Below, one piece after another: positions 27,969 to 36,456 of a DNA stretch of 37,898 nt. Every line of letters starts with the position of its first letter. Position 1 is the stretch's first letter. The position numbers were made by a program, and so were the translations under genes. Below the pieces are notes generated by a model, which saw only the letters and a program-made list of their open reading frames with translations, was not told where the DNA came from and did no database searches. Source of the stretch: Streptococcus pseudopneumoniae (GTDB taxonomy: Bacteria; Bacillota; Bacilli; Lactobacillales; Streptococcaceae); contig NZ_JUUO01000110.1 of NCBI RefSeq assembly GCF_001074975.1, positions 13,373 through 51,270 of the forward strand. Direction: 5' to 3'.

Positions 27969-29360
27969 ATGGATAAAAGTAGAGCAAAGCGTGTTGAGCG
28001 CGATAAAAAGAGAATTGGTTTACTAACCCTAGTAGCCATATTTGCAGTTAGTATTTGTGTCCTAGGTTCAATAATTGGATACAAAATATACACAAAACAA
28101 AGTTTTGAACAAAAGATTGAATCTCTCAAAAAAGAGAAAGATGATCAATTGAGTGAGGGGAATCAGAAGGATCATTTTCGTAAGGGACAAGCCGAAGTGA
28201 TTGCCTATTATCCTCTTCAAGGGGAGCAAGTGATTTCGTCTGTAAAAGACATCATGACACAGGATATTAAGGAAAATCTGGAAGATAAAGAAAATCTGGT
28301 TTTTTATTATACGGAGGAACAGGATTCGCCTTTAAAAGGGATTGTCAACCGAAGTGTGATGAAACAAGTCTATGATCTAACTTCGTTAAAAGTTGAGGAG
28401 ACTGAAAAAACTAATCTGGCAAAAGTCCATTTGACAGAAGATGGCAAACCTTTTACACTCGATCAATTATTTTCAGATGCTAGTAAGGCAAAAGAGCAAC
28501 TGTTAAAAGAAATGACTGCTTTCTTAGAGGGTAAGAAATTGGAGCAAGAGAAGGTCGATCAGCTTGTTAAAAGCTTCTCTGACCAAGACTTGTCTGCATG
28601 GAATTTTGATTACAAGGATAGTCAGATTATCCTTTATCCAAGTCAGACAGTTGAAAATCTGGATGAGATTGCCTTGCCAGTATCTAGTTTTTTTGAAGTT
28701 ATTCAGTCCTCTTATTTATTAGATAAGGATGCAGAGCTATATAAGGCTTATTATGAAAAGAAAAATCGTAAAGTAGTGGCCTTAACTTTTGATGATGGAC
28801 CAAATCCTACAACGACCAAGCAAGCATTAGATACACTTTCTAAGTATGGTATTAAGGCGACTTTCTTCGTTTTAGGTAAGAATGTTTCTGGCAATGAAGA
28901 GATTTTGAAGCGCATGAAAGCAGATGGTCATGTCATTGGAAACCATAGTTGGAGCCATCCCGTTCTTTCAAAACTTTCGCTTGATGAAGCCAAAAAACAG
29001 ATTACTGATACGGAGGATGCGCTAACTAAAGTGTTGGGGTCTAGCTCCAAACTTATGCGCCCCCCTTATGGAGCTATTACAGACGACATTCGCAATAGCC
29101 TCGATTTGAGCTTTATTATGTGGGATGTGGATAGTCTGGATTGGAAGAGTAAAAATGAAGCATCTATTTTGACAGAAATTCAGCGTGAAGTCAAGAATGG
29201 TTCTATTATTCTCATGCATGATATCCATGCTGAGAGTGTAAATGCTCTACCGAAGGTCATCGACTACTTGAAAGGGCAAGGTTATGATTTTGTAACTATT
29301 CCAGATTTGTTAGACGCTCGTCTTAAACCTCACCAACTCTATTTCGATCGTGATCAATAA
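27969..29360 (+). CDS. pgdA: Peptidoglycan N-acetylglucosamine deacetylase
   Basis: Removes acetyl groups from GlcNAc in peptidoglycan, giving lysozyme resistance. The 463-aa product has an N-terminal membrane anchor (about 17-40), an extracellular linker domain, and a C-terminal carbohydrate esterase 4 (NodB) domain. Active-site residues sit at the pneumococcal PgdA positions: D275/D276 in 'TFDDGPNP', H326 and H330 in 'HSWSH', R364 in 'RPPYG', D391 in 'DSLDW', H417 in 'LMHDIH'. The first 40 residues diverge from pneumococcal PgdA. The start codon has no ribosome-binding site and probably begins the mRNA. Confidence 0.95.
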   Translation: MDKSRAKRVERDKKRIGLLTLVAIFAVSICVLGSIIGYKIYTKQSFEQKIESLKKEKDDQLSEGNQKDHFRKGQAEVIAYYPLQGEQVISSVKDIMTQDIKENLEDKENLVFYYTEEQDSPLKGIVNRSVMKQVYDLTSLKVEETEKTNLAKVHLTEDGKPFTLDQLFSDASKAKEQLLKEMTAFLEGKKLEQEKVDQLVKSFSDQDLSAWNFDYKDSQIILYPSQTVENLDEIALPVSSFFEVIQSSYLLDKDAELYKAYYEKKNRKVVALTFDDGPNPTTTKQALDTLSKYGIKATFFVLGKNVSGNEEILKRMKADGHVIGNHSWSHPVLSKLSLDEAKKQITDTEDALTKVLGSSSKLMRPPYGAITDDIRNSLDLSFIMWDVDSLDWKSKNEASILTEIQREVKNGSIILMHDIHAESVNALPKVIDYLKGQGYDFVTIPDLLDARLKPHQLYFDRDQ

Positions 29361-29436
29361 TACCCAAAATCTAAAGAGATAGGTTTTCTTTGAGAACTTG
29401 TTTCTTTGGATTTGCTTTACATAGAGAGGAAAAATA

Positions 29437-30279
29437 ATGAAATCTTATACTTTAAATAATGGCGTTCCAATTCCAGTTCTAGGATTTGGAACCTGGAAAG
29501 CTGAAAATGGAGAGATTGCCTATCAAGCTGTACTAGAGGCTTTAAAGGCAGGCTATCGCCATATCGATACGGCAGCGATTTATAAAAATGAAGAAAGCGT
29601 TGGTCGTGCCATTCAAGATAGTGGCGTTCCGCGTGAGGAAATTTTTGTAACCAGCAAACTCTGGAATAGAAATCACAACTATGAGCAAGCTCGTCAGGCT
29701 TTTGAAGAGTCTTTAGAGAAGCTGGGCTTGGAATATTTGGATTTGTATTTGATTCATTGGCCAAATCCAAAACCGCTCAGAGAAAATGACCAATGGAAAA
29801 TCCGAAATTCAGAAGTCTGGAGAGCGATGGAAGATCTTTACCTAGAAGGCAAAATCCGTGCTATCGGAGTTAGTAATTTCCTTCCCCATCATTTGGATGC
29901 CTTGTTTGCAACAGCAAAAATTCTTCCTGCGGTCAATCAAGTTCGTTTGGCGCCAGGCGTCTATCAAGAGGAAGTCGTAGATTACTGTCGAGAAAAAGGA
30001 ATTTTATTGGAAGCTTGGGGACCTTTTGGTCAGGGAGAATTGTTTGATAGCAAGCAAGTGCAAGAAATCGCGGCAAATCACGGAAAGTCTGTTGCTCAGA
30101 TAGCCTTGGCCTGGAGCTTAGCAGAAGGATTTTTACCACTTCCAAAATCTGTCACAGCTTCTCGTATTCAAGCTAATCTTGATTGCTTTGGAATTGAACT
30201 GAGTCATGAGGAGCGTGAAACCTTAAAAGCGATTGCTGTTCAGTCTGGTGCTCCACGAGTTGATGATATGGATTTCTAG
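29437..30279 (+). CDS. Aldo/keto reductase
   Basis: The 280-aa NADPH-dependent oxidoreductase has the AKR signatures 'GYRHIDTAAIYKNEESVGRAI' (shown here in two motifs, D and Y of the catalytic tetrad), 'FVTSKLW' with the catalytic lysine, 'YLIHWP' with the histidine, and 'LPKSVTASRIQAN' for cofactor binding. It resembles 2,5-diketo-gluconate/morphine-dehydrogenase-type AKRs; the substrate is unknown. RBS GAGAGGA. It lies 76 bases after pgdA with no clear terminator between, and before the glycine T-box. Confidence 0.92.
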   Translation: MKSYTLNNGVPIPVLGFGTWKAENGEIAYQAVLEALKAGYRHIDTAAIYKNEESVGRAIQDSGVPREEIFVTSKLWNRNHNYEQARQAFEESLEKLGLEYLDLYLIHWPNPKPLRENDQWKIRNSEVWRAMEDLYLEGKIRAIGVSNFLPHHLDALFATAKILPAVNQVRLAPGVYQEEVVDYCREKGILLEAWGPFGQGELFDSKQVQEIAANHGKSVAQIALAWSLAEGFLPLPKSVTASRIQANLDCFGIELSHEERETLKAIAVQSGAPRVDDMDF

Positions 30280-30295
30280 AAAATCATAAAAAGAA

Positions 30296-30324
30296 TTGTA
30301 CATTATTCTAATTTTTGATATAAT
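30296..30324 (+). promoter_or_regulatory. Promoter of the glycyl-tRNA synthetase operon
   Basis: TGA-TATAAT (hexamer 30319-30324) with TTGTAC (30296-30301) 17 bases upstream; directly before the T-box. Confidence 0.7.
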
Positions 30325-30329
30325 AGTCA

Positions 30330-30513
30330 GCAGGAAAGAAAGTCTTATGGCGTTCTTCAAGCGAGCTTGGGATAGTGGGAGCCAAGTAGGGCAAAATAAA
30401 GAACTGGCACTTTCTGTAGTATTTTCAAAAACAATGAAGTAATAAATTAGGGTGGAACCGCGTTTCTGACGCCCCTAGTCGCAAGGCTTGGGTGTTGAAA
30501 TTCGGTTCTTTTT
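30330..30513 (+). promoter_or_regulatory. Glycine-specific T-box leader
   Basis: A tRNA-sensing riboswitch. Stem I is closed by AGAAAGT / ACTTTCT, with inner GTTCTT / AAGAAC and a distal CTTGG / CCAAG stem. The specifier codon is GGC (30390-30392), glycine. The T-box sequence AGGGTGGAACCGCG is at 30449-30462, with TGGA (30453-30456) complementary to a UCCA tRNA 3' end. The terminator pairs GAACCG (30455-30460) with CGGTTC (30503-30508) before TTTTT. Uncharged tRNA-Gly should allow read-through into the downstream genes. Confidence 0.93.
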
Positions 30514-30547
30514 GAATTCATCTAATGCCTAAGTAGAAAGGAGCATA

Positions 30548-30919
30548 ATGCTTAAAGGATCTTGTTTATGTAAAGCAGTGACCTACACTCTAGATGAAGA
30601 ATTATCGGAATTAGTTTTTTGTCATTGCTCGTTTTGTCGGAAAGCAACTGCGTCTGCCTATACAGTTAATGCTAAAGTTAGTAGTGAAAAGCTAGTATTG
30701 CATGGAAAAGAAAAGCTTGTTTCCTATAGTTCTTCTCCAGGAAAACAGCGTTATTACTGCCAGAACTGTCATAGTCAAATTTTCACTGTTCAAGAAAATA
30801 TACCAGAAGTCTGTGCTTTGAAATTAGGTACAATAGATGAATGCGATCAGAATTTACAAACTGTTCCTAAACGTCATATTTTTCAGGACCCAGCCTTTTC
30901 TTGGTTGCTTGATAAATAA
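30548..30919 (+). CDS. GFA/CENP-V-fold zinc protein
   Basis: The 123-aa product has the cysteine pattern of the GFA (glutathione-dependent formaldehyde-activating) family: 'GSCLC' (C6, C8), 'FCHCSFC' (C25, C27, C30) and 'YYCQNC' (C71, C74), giving two zinc sites. Family members include formaldehyde-glutathione adduct enzymes and proteins of unknown function; streptococcal substrates are not known to me. RBS AAAGGAG. It is the first gene after the glycine T-box and only 35 bases before glyQ, with no terminator between, so it should be induced by glycine starvation together with glyQS. Confidence 0.85.
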   Translation: MLKGSCLCKAVTYTLDEELSELVFCHCSFCRKATASAYTVNAKVSSEKLVLHGKEKLVSYSSSPGKQRYYCQNCHSQIFTVQENIPEVCALKLGTIDECDQNLQTVPKRHIFQDPAFSWLLDK

Positions 30920-30954
30920 ATCTAAGAAGATAATATAAATTAAAGGAGTAAACA

Positions 30955-31872
30955 ATGTCTAAGAAATTAACATTTCAAGAAATTATTTTGACTTTGCAAC
31001 AATTTTGGAATGACCAAGGTTGTATGCTTATGCAGGCTTATGACAATGAAAAAGGTGCGGGGACAATGAGTCCTTACACTTTCCTTCGTGCTATTGGACC
31101 TGAGCCGTGGAATGCAGCGTATGTAGAGCCATCACGTCGTCCTGCTGACGGTCGTTACGGAGAAAATCCTAACCGTCTTTACCAACACCACCAATTCCAA
31201 GTGGTCATGAAGCCATCTCCATCAAATATCCAGGAACTTTACCTTGAATCTTTGGAAAAATTGGGAATCAATCCTTTGGAACACGATATTCGTTTTGTTG
31301 AGGATAACTGGGAAAACCCATCAACTGGTTCAGCTGGTCTTGGTTGGGAAGTTTGGCTTGATGGGATGGAAATCACTCAGTTCACTTATTTCCAACAAGT
31401 TGGTGGATTGGCAACTGGCCCTGTGACTGCGGAAGTTACCTATGGTTTGGAGCGTTTGGCTTCTTACATTCAAGAAGTGGACTCTGTCTATGATATCGAG
31501 TGGGCTGATGGTGTAAAATACGGAGAAATCTTTATCCAGCCTGAGTATGAGCACTCAAAATATTCGTTTGAAATTTCTGACCAAGAAATGTTGTTGGAAA
31601 ACTTTGATAAGTTTGAAAAAGAAGCTGGTCGTGCTTTGGAAGAAGGTTTGGTTCACCCTGCCTATGACTATGTTCTCAAATGTTCACACACCTTTAACCT
31701 GCTTGACGCGCGTGGTGCAGTATCTGTAACAGAGCGTGCAGGCTATATTGCCCGTATCCGTAACTTGGCCCGTGTCGTAGCCAAAACATTTGTCGCAGAA
31801 CGCAAACGCCTAGGCTACCCACTTTTGGATGAAGCAACACGAGCTAAACTCTTAGCAGAAGACGCAGAATAA
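30955..31872 (+). CDS. glyQ: Glycyl-tRNA synthetase alpha subunit
   Basis: The catalytic subunit of the bacterial alpha2-beta2 glycyl-tRNA synthetase. The 305-aa product opens '[19 protein letters not shown]' and has the characteristic '[19 protein letters not shown]' and '[19 protein letters not shown]' region of class II enzymes. The ATG follows TTAAAGGAG. It is controlled by the upstream T-box and is followed by a 211-base structured spacer before glyS. Confidence 0.98.
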   Translation: MSKKLTFQEIILTLQQFWNDQGCMLMQAYDNEKGAGTMSPYTFLRAIGPEPWNAAYVEPSRRPADGRYGENPNRLYQHHQFQVVMKPSPSNIQELYLESLEKLGINPLEHDIRFVEDNWENPSTGSAGLGWEVWLDGMEITQFTYFQQVGGLATGPVTAEVTYGLERLASYIQEVDSVYDIEWADGVKYGEIFIQPEYEHSKYSFEISDQEMLLENFDKFEKEAGRALEEGLVHPAYDYVLKCSHTFNLLDARGAVSVTERAGYIARIRNLARVVAKTFVAERKRLGYPLLDEATRAKLLAEDAE

Positions 31873-32083
31873 AGAGAGTGCCAAATTACGAAAATGGGCG
31901 AACAGTGTGAGCCCTGAACCAGTTGCCGTAGTGATGAATGTATCCTTAGTGAAGCTAAGGATACTAGGCAAAATTGGAGACTTTTGACTCCAATTTTAGC
32001 AATGAAACAACGAGGTTGGTTGCTTGCGTGCCAATCACATAAGGCACACTGGAAAATAAAAAGATACTTTTCGGAGAAAAAAC
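31873..32083 (+). ncRNA. Strongly folded glyQ-glyS spacer, possible structured RNA
   Basis: This spacer packs several stems. GTATCCTTAG / CTAAGGATAC is a perfect 10-bp stem (31940-31949 with 31955-31964), enclosed by TTGCC / GGCAA (31923-31927 with 31967-31971). AAAATTGGAG / CTCCAATTTT is another perfect 10-bp stem (31970-31979 with 31988-31997). GGGC / GCCC (31896-31914) and AACC / GGTT (31917-31920 with 32014-32017) add to it. GGCAC at 32043-32047 can pair either with GTGCC at 31878-31882, closing the whole, or with GTGCC at 32028-32032, a local hairpin. No matching Rfam class comes to mind. It lies just before the glyS ribosome-binding site (TCGGAG). Confidence 0.5.
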
Positions 32084-34120
32084 ATGACAAAAAACTTATT
32101 AGTAGAACTCGGTCTTGAAGAATTACCAGCCTATGTTGTTACACCAAGTGAAAAACAACTAGGCGAAAAAATGGCAGCCTTCCTCAAGGAAAATCGTCTG
32201 TCTTTTGAAGCTATTCAGACCTTCTCAACACCACGTCGTTTGGCTGTTCGTGTGACTGGTCTTGCAGACAAACAGTCTGATTTGACAGAAGATTTTAAGG
32301 GGCCAGCAAAGAAAATTGCCTTGGATAGTGATGGAAATTTCACCAAAGCAGCTCAAGGATTTGTCCGTGGAAAAGGCTTGACTGTCGAAGATATCGAATT
32401 CCGTGAAATCAAGGGTGAAGAATATGTCTATGTCACTAAGGAAGAAATTGGTCAAGCAGTTGAAGCCATTGTTCCAGGTGTTGTGGATGTCTTGAAGTCC
32501 CTGACTTTCCCTGTCAGCATGCACTGGGCTGGTAATAGCTTTGAATACATCCGCCCTGTACACACTTTAACCGTTCTTTTAGATGAAGAAGAGTTTGATT
32601 TGGATTTTCTTGATATCAAGGGGGACCGTGTCAGCCGTGGTCATCGTTTCTTGGGACAAGAAACCAAGATTCAGTCAGCATTGAGCTATGAAGAAGACCT
32701 TCGTAAGCAGTTTGTGATCGCGGATCCACGTGAACGTGAGCAAATGATTGTTGACCAAATTAAAGAAATTGAGGCAAAACATGGTGTCCGTATTGAAATT
32801 GATGCTGATTTGCTTAATGAAGTCTTGAACTTGGTTGAATATCCAACTGCCTTTATGGGAAGCTTTGATGCCAAATACCTTGACGTTCCAGAAGAAGTCT
32901 TGGTGACTTCGATGAAGGAACACCAACGTTACTTTGTTGTCCGTGATCAAGATGGTAAACTCTTGCCAAACTTCATTTCTGTTCGTAACGGAAACGCAGA
33001 GCATTTAGAAAATGTCATCAAAGGAAATGAAAAAGTCTTGGTAGCCCGCTTGGAAGACGGAGAATTCTTCTGGCGTGAAGACCAGAAATTGGTTATTTCA
33101 GACCTTGTTGAAAAATTAAACAATGTAACCTTCCACGAGAAGATTGGTTCTCTTCGTGAACATATGATTCGTACGGGTCAAATCGCTGTACTTTTAGCTG
33201 AAAAAGCAGGTTTATCAGTTGATGAAACAGTTGACCTTGCTCGTGCAGCAGCCATTTACAAGTTTGACTTGTTGACAGGTATGGTTGGTGAATTTGACGA
33301 GCTCCAAGGAATTATGGGTGAGAAATATGCCCTTCTTGCTGGGGAAACTCCAGCGGTGGCAGCTGCTATTCGTGAACACTACATGCCTACTTCAGCTGAA
33401 GGAGAACTTCCAGAGAGCAAGGTCGGCGCAGTGCTTGCCATTGCAGACAAATTGGATACGATTTTGAGCTTCTTCTCAGTAGGTTTGATTCCATCAGGGT
33501 CTAATGACCCTTATGCTCTTCGTCGTGCAACTCAAGGTGTAGTTCGTATCTTGGATGCTTTTGGTTGGCACATTGCTATGGATGAGCTGATCGATAGCTT
33601 TTATGCTTTAACATTTGACAGCTTGACTTATGAAAATAAAGCAGAGGTTATGGACTTTATCAAGGCTCGTGTTGATAAGATGATGGGCTCTACTCCAAAA
33701 GATATTAAGGAAGCTGTACTTGCAAGTTCGAACTTTGTTGTGGCAGATATGTTGGAAGCAGCAAGTGCTCTCGTAGAAGCAAGCAAGGAAGAAGACTTCA
33801 AACCATCTGTGGAATCACTTTCTCGTGCTTTTAACTTGGCTGAAAAGGTAGAAGGAGTTGCAACAGTTGATTCAGCACTTTTTGAAAATGACCAAGAAAA
33901 AGCTTTGGCGGAAGCAGTAGAATCACTTATTTTATCAGGATCTGCCAGTCAGCAATTGAAACAACTCTTTGCTCTTAGCCCAGTCATTGATGCATTCTTT
34001 GAGAATACCATGGTTATGGCTGAAAATGAAGCAGTCCGTCAAAATCGTTTGGCAATCTTGTCGCAATTAACCAAGAAAGCAGCTAAACTTGCACGTTTTA
34101 ACCAAATCAATACCAAATAA
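32084..34120 (+). CDS. glyS: Glycyl-tRNA synthetase beta subunit
   Basis: The tRNA-recognition subunit of the bacterial glycyl-tRNA synthetase. The 678-aa product opens '[15 protein letters not shown]' and has the typical 'TPRRLAVRV', '[16 protein letters not shown]' and C-terminal anticodon-binding region. The length is usual. The ATG follows TTCGGAGAAAAAAC, the end of the structured spacer. Confidence 0.98.
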   Translation: MTKNLLVELGLEELPAYVVTPSEKQLGEKMAAFLKENRLSFEAIQTFSTPRRLAVRVTGLADKQSDLTEDFKGPAKKIALDSDGNFTKAAQGFVRGKGLTVEDIEFREIKGEEYVYVTKEEIGQAVEAIVPGVVDVLKSLTFPVSMHWAGNSFEYIRPVHTLTVLLDEEEFDLDFLDIKGDRVSRGHRFLGQETKIQSALSYEEDLRKQFVIADPREREQMIVDQIKEIEAKHGVRIEIDADLLNEVLNLVEYPTAFMGSFDAKYLDVPEEVLVTSMKEHQRYFVVRDQDGKLLPNFISVRNGNAEHLENVIKGNEKVLVARLEDGEFFWREDQKLVISDLVEKLNNVTFHEKIGSLREHMIRTGQIAVLLAEKAGLSVDETVDLARAAAIYKFDLLTGMVGEFDELQGIMGEKYALLAGETPAVAAAIREHYMPTSAEGELPESKVGAVLAIADKLDTILSFFSVGLIPSGSNDPYALRRATQGVVRILDAFGWHIAMDELIDSFYALTFDSLTYENKAEVMDFIKARVDKMMGSTPKDIKEAVLASSNFVVADMLEAASALVEASKEEDFKPSVESLSRAFNLAEKVEGVATVDSALFENDQEKALAEAVESLILSGSASQQLKQLFALSPVIDAFFENTMVMAENEAVRQNRLAILSQLTKKAAKLARFNQINTK

Positions 34121-34162
34121 AATCTGTTGAACGGATTAAATCTTATCTTAAAGGAGAGAAAC

Positions 34163-34420
34163 ATGGATCCTAAAAAAATTGATCGTATCAACGAGCTTGC
34201 CAAAAAGAAAAAAACAGAAGGCTTGACCCCAGAAGAAAAAGTAGAACAAGCCAAACTACGTGAGGAGTACATCGAAGGGTATCGTCGCACTGTTCGTCAC
34301 CACATCGAAGGAATCAAAATTGTGGACGAAGAAGGAAACGATGTTACACCAGAAAAACTACGTCAGGTACAACGTGAAAAAGGTTTACATGGCAGAAGTC
34401 TTGATGATCCAAATTCATAA
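34163..34420 (+). CDS. UPF0291 (DUF896, YnzC-type) small protein
   Basis: The 85-aa product '[34 protein letters not shown]' is a two-helix, highly charged protein of the UPF0291 family, found after glyS in pneumococcus as I recall. B. subtilis YnzC is linked to the SOS region, but no molecular function is known. The ATG at 34163 follows AAAGGAGAG, which decides against an in-frame start 12 codons upstream. It lies 42 bases after glyS and is probably the last gene of the T-box operon. Confidence 0.9.
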   Translation: MDPKKIDRINELAKKKKTEGLTPEEKVEQAKLREEYIEGYRRTVRHHIEGIKIVDEEGNDVTPEKLRQVQREKGLHGRSLDDPNS

Positions 34421-34461
34421 TAAGTATTCTTTCTTTTAACAAAGATAGATGAAATAATACC

Positions 34462-34496
34462 AAAAGACTAGCAGTTTTTGTCTGCTAGTCTTTTTT
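34462..34496 (+). terminator. Terminator of the glyQS operon
   Basis: A 13-bp perfect stem AAAAGACTAGCAG / CTGCTAGTCTTTT followed by further T; A-rich on the left, so it may also back up the convergent operon. Confidence 0.9.
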
Positions 34497-34499
34497 CGC

Positions 34500-34524
34500 T
34501 AAAAAAGGAACCAATATGGTTCCC
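34500..34524 (-). terminator. Terminator of the minus-strand flavin operon
   Basis: On the minus strand, GGAACCA / TGGTTCC with a 3-base loop is followed by TTTTTT, about 11 bases after the stop codon of the fusion gene. Confidence 0.85.
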
Positions 34525-34534
34525 AAAACTATTA

Positions 34535-35773
34535 TTAGTTACTTGCTCCAGATGTAGCGTCTGCGCCACCACCGTGGCCTCCAGCATCACCTGAATCAGA
34601 AGCTCCAGATGTGGCATCTGCGCCACCGTGTCCTCCAGCAGGAGCTGCAGCATTTCCACCAACTAGACGTTGACCAGTTGTATTGAGGTACCAGTCAAGC
34701 CATGGTTGGAAATTAAAGATGATTTCATTGATTCCAGCATATGAACCATCTGGATAGTACATTGCTTGGTAATTATGGGTATTAATAACACCTTCAGGTG
34801 TTCCTGGTACAATTGTACGGACATATTCTTGGCCCCCATTACGCAATACGCCGACAACCCATTCAACGTTTTTCATTCTAGAATCTGGCAATGTACCGTG
34901 TACTGTTCCTAATCTATTTCCTGATTGAGCACGGACACGTTTACCAAACATTGTATCTGGGTCTTGGTGTGCGTTATTAAAGTACAAGAATTGATTATTA
35001 TCATCTGCAAATGTCAATTCAAATGGCATTGCTTTCAAGAACATGTCAAGTTGGTTAACTGTCAAGATACCGTGGTCTAATTTAACGTAAGTATCTCCAG
35101 AAACAGCTCCAACAAGTTCAGCAGCTTTTTCTACCCATTCAGGATCATCTGGATCAACACCTTGGATAGTAGTTGCAATTGAATTTGTACAATATAAATC
35201 TTCTGGCTCAATTGGTTTTGGTTTTTTCAATTTTGAAACGACTCCCACATATTTTACAAAGTTGTCCAAGCATGTTTCAAGGAAATTAACAGTTCCTTCA
35301 TTTGTGATATTGCCCTCTGCGTCAAATGCTTCTTTGGCTTTACCAAGAAGGAATTCGTTACCTGGAAGTGTGTAGGCATTAACACCTGGAGCGTCAAGAA
35401 TCTTACGAAGGTGAACTTGGGCACGAGAAGTACCTTGGTCGTAGTAAGAAGCTCCCACAATCATGACTGGCTTGTTTTCAAATGGATGAACTTCATATGA
35501 AAGCCATTCAAGAACTGATTTAAGAGAAGCTGAGATTGTGTGGTTGTGCTCAGGAGTGGCGATAATGACACCATCAGCACGAGTAATTCTGTTATACAAG
35601 AGACGTAACTGGAAACTTTCATCCCATTTTTCGTCTTGGTTGAACATTGGAACTTCGTCAATTTCGAGAACTTCTAATTCAAATTTGAGTTTGAAGTGAC
35701 GACGGATGAATTCCAAGAGTTTACGGTTATATGATTGATCGTAGTTTGATCCTACAAGTCCAACAAATTTCAT
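34535..35773 (-). CDS. NADPH-dependent FMN reductase / PAS-like fusion with two C-terminal ApbE flavinylation motifs
   Basis: The 412-aa product has three parts. Residues 1-185 are a flavodoxin-like NADPH-dependent FMN reductase domain ('GLVGSNYDQSYNRKLL', 'ATPEHNHTISASLKSVLEWL', 'VGASYYDQGTSRAQVHLRKIL'). Residues about 230-360 look like a PAS-type domain of the DUF438 kind ('LTVNQLDMFLKAMPFELTFADD', 'QFLYFN', 'PDGSYAGINEIIFNF', read as separate motifs). Residues 372-412 are a flexible Gly/Ala/His/Ser tail with two copies of DATSGAS (386-392, 405-411). These match the ApbE acceptor motif Dxx[S/T]GA[S/T], making S392 and S411 candidate covalent FMN sites. No signal peptide or membrane helix is seen. 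It is the third gene of an operon with apbE, 18 bases after the second gene. Confidence 0.85.
   Translation of the reverse strand: MKFVGLVGSNYDQSYNRKLLEFIRRHFKLKFELEVLEIDEVPMFNQDEKWDESFQLRLLYNRITRADGVIIATPEHNHTISASLKSVLEWLSYEVHPFENKPVMIVGASYYDQGTSRAQVHLRKILDAPGVNAYTLPGNEFLLGKAKEAFDAEGNITNEGTVNFLETCLDNFVKYVGVVSKLKKPKPIEPEDLYCTNSIATTIQGVDPDDPEWVEKAAELVGAVSGDTYVKLDHGILTVNQLDMFLKAMPFELTFADDNNQFLYFNNAHQDPDTMFGKRVRAQSGNRLGTVHGTLPDSRMKNVEWVVGVLRNGGQEYVRTIVPGTPEGVINTHNYQAMYYPDGSYAGINEIIFNFQPWLDWYLNTTGQRLVGGNAAAPAGGHGGADATSGASDSGDAGGHGGGADATSGASN
34541..34651 (-). repeat. 57-bp tandem repeat encoding the flavinylation tail
   Basis: Two direct copies at a 57-base (19-codon) period encode GGHGG(G)ADATSGAS. 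They differ by single-base changes and a one-codon length difference between the Gly runs, so the duplication is not brand new. Confidence 0.75.
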
Positions 35774-35791
35774 TCTTTTTGGTCTCCTATC

Positions 35792-36397
35792 TTACAAATT
35801 TTCCCAGTCAAAGTCTTCAGCATCTTTGCGAAGTAGGGCTTGTGCGTTGCGCAATTTTTCTGTAATTTTTACAAAGATACGGAAGTCATCAAAGATGGCA
35901 TCTAATTTATTAATGACGTCAAGATCTACCAAGTCACCATTCTTATCAAATGCTTGAAGAGAGTGAGAAAGTAAGAATTCATCAGGAAGAACTGTTGCTT
36001 TAATCTCAGGAGCATTCAAAATTTGACGAAGTTGCAATTGAGCACGTGAAGAACCGAGTGTGCCGTATGAAGCACCTGTAATCATAACTGGTTTATTTAG
36101 AAGTGGAAATACTCCATAAGAAATCCAAGCAAGAGCGCTCATAAGAACAGCAGGAATTGAGTGATCGTATTCTGGAGTACCGATGATAACACCATCAGCT
36201 GCTTCGATTTTAGCTACGATTTCCATAGCTTCAGCCGGAATTTGTTTGTCGGCAGGTTTGTTAAATACAGGTAGACCTTTAATTTCTACCAATTCAATTT
36301 CTGCTTTATCAGCAAAGTGTTTCTGCATATATTGAAGCAGTTGACGGTTTGTGGAACGTTTTGAGTTAGTTCCTACAATAGCAATAAGTTTTAACAT
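35792..36397 (-). CDS. NADPH-dependent FMN reductase (flavodoxin-like)
   Basis: The 201-aa product is a stand-alone version of the first domain of the 412-aa fusion: 'IAIVGTNSKRSTNRQLLQYM', 'GTPEYDHSIPAVLMSALAWI', 'ITGASYGTLGSSRAQLQLRQIL' and 'LPDEFLLSHSLQAFD' align motif by motif. Family members use NAD(P)H to reduce bound or free FMN. The two are clearly paralogues from an ancestral duplication, and may form a heteromer. RBS AAAGGAAAT. It lies between apbE and the fusion gene. Confidence 0.9.
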   Translation of the reverse strand: MLKLIAIVGTNSKRSTNRQLLQYMQKHFADKAEIELVEIKGLPVFNKPADKQIPAEAMEIVAKIEAADGVIIGTPEYDHSIPAVLMSALAWISYGVFPLLNKPVMITGASYGTLGSSRAQLQLRQILNAPEIKATVLPDEFLLSHSLQAFDKNGDLVDLDVINKLDAIFDDFRIFVKITEKLRNAQALLRKDAEDFDWENL

Positions 36398-36456
36398 GAG
36401 ATTTCCTTTCTCTTTTTACATAATACGATTTTAAAACTCCATTGAAACATCTATTT

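Noticed and set aside
31815..32090. Minus-strand open frame of 91 codons across the glyQ-glyS spacer
   Set aside because: It is antisense to glyQ and to the folded spacer, lacks a ribosome-binding site, and the spacer's stems explain the sequence better.
34163..34420. Antitoxin or toxin gene after glyS
   Set aside because: The small charged protein matches the UPF0291 family and has no paired partner.
34501..34660. Gly/Ala/Ser tail as a frameshift artefact or cell-wall anchor
   Set aside because: The tail is in frame, repeats the same motif twice and ends at a stop right before a terminator. There is no LPxTG motif, signal peptide or membrane segment.
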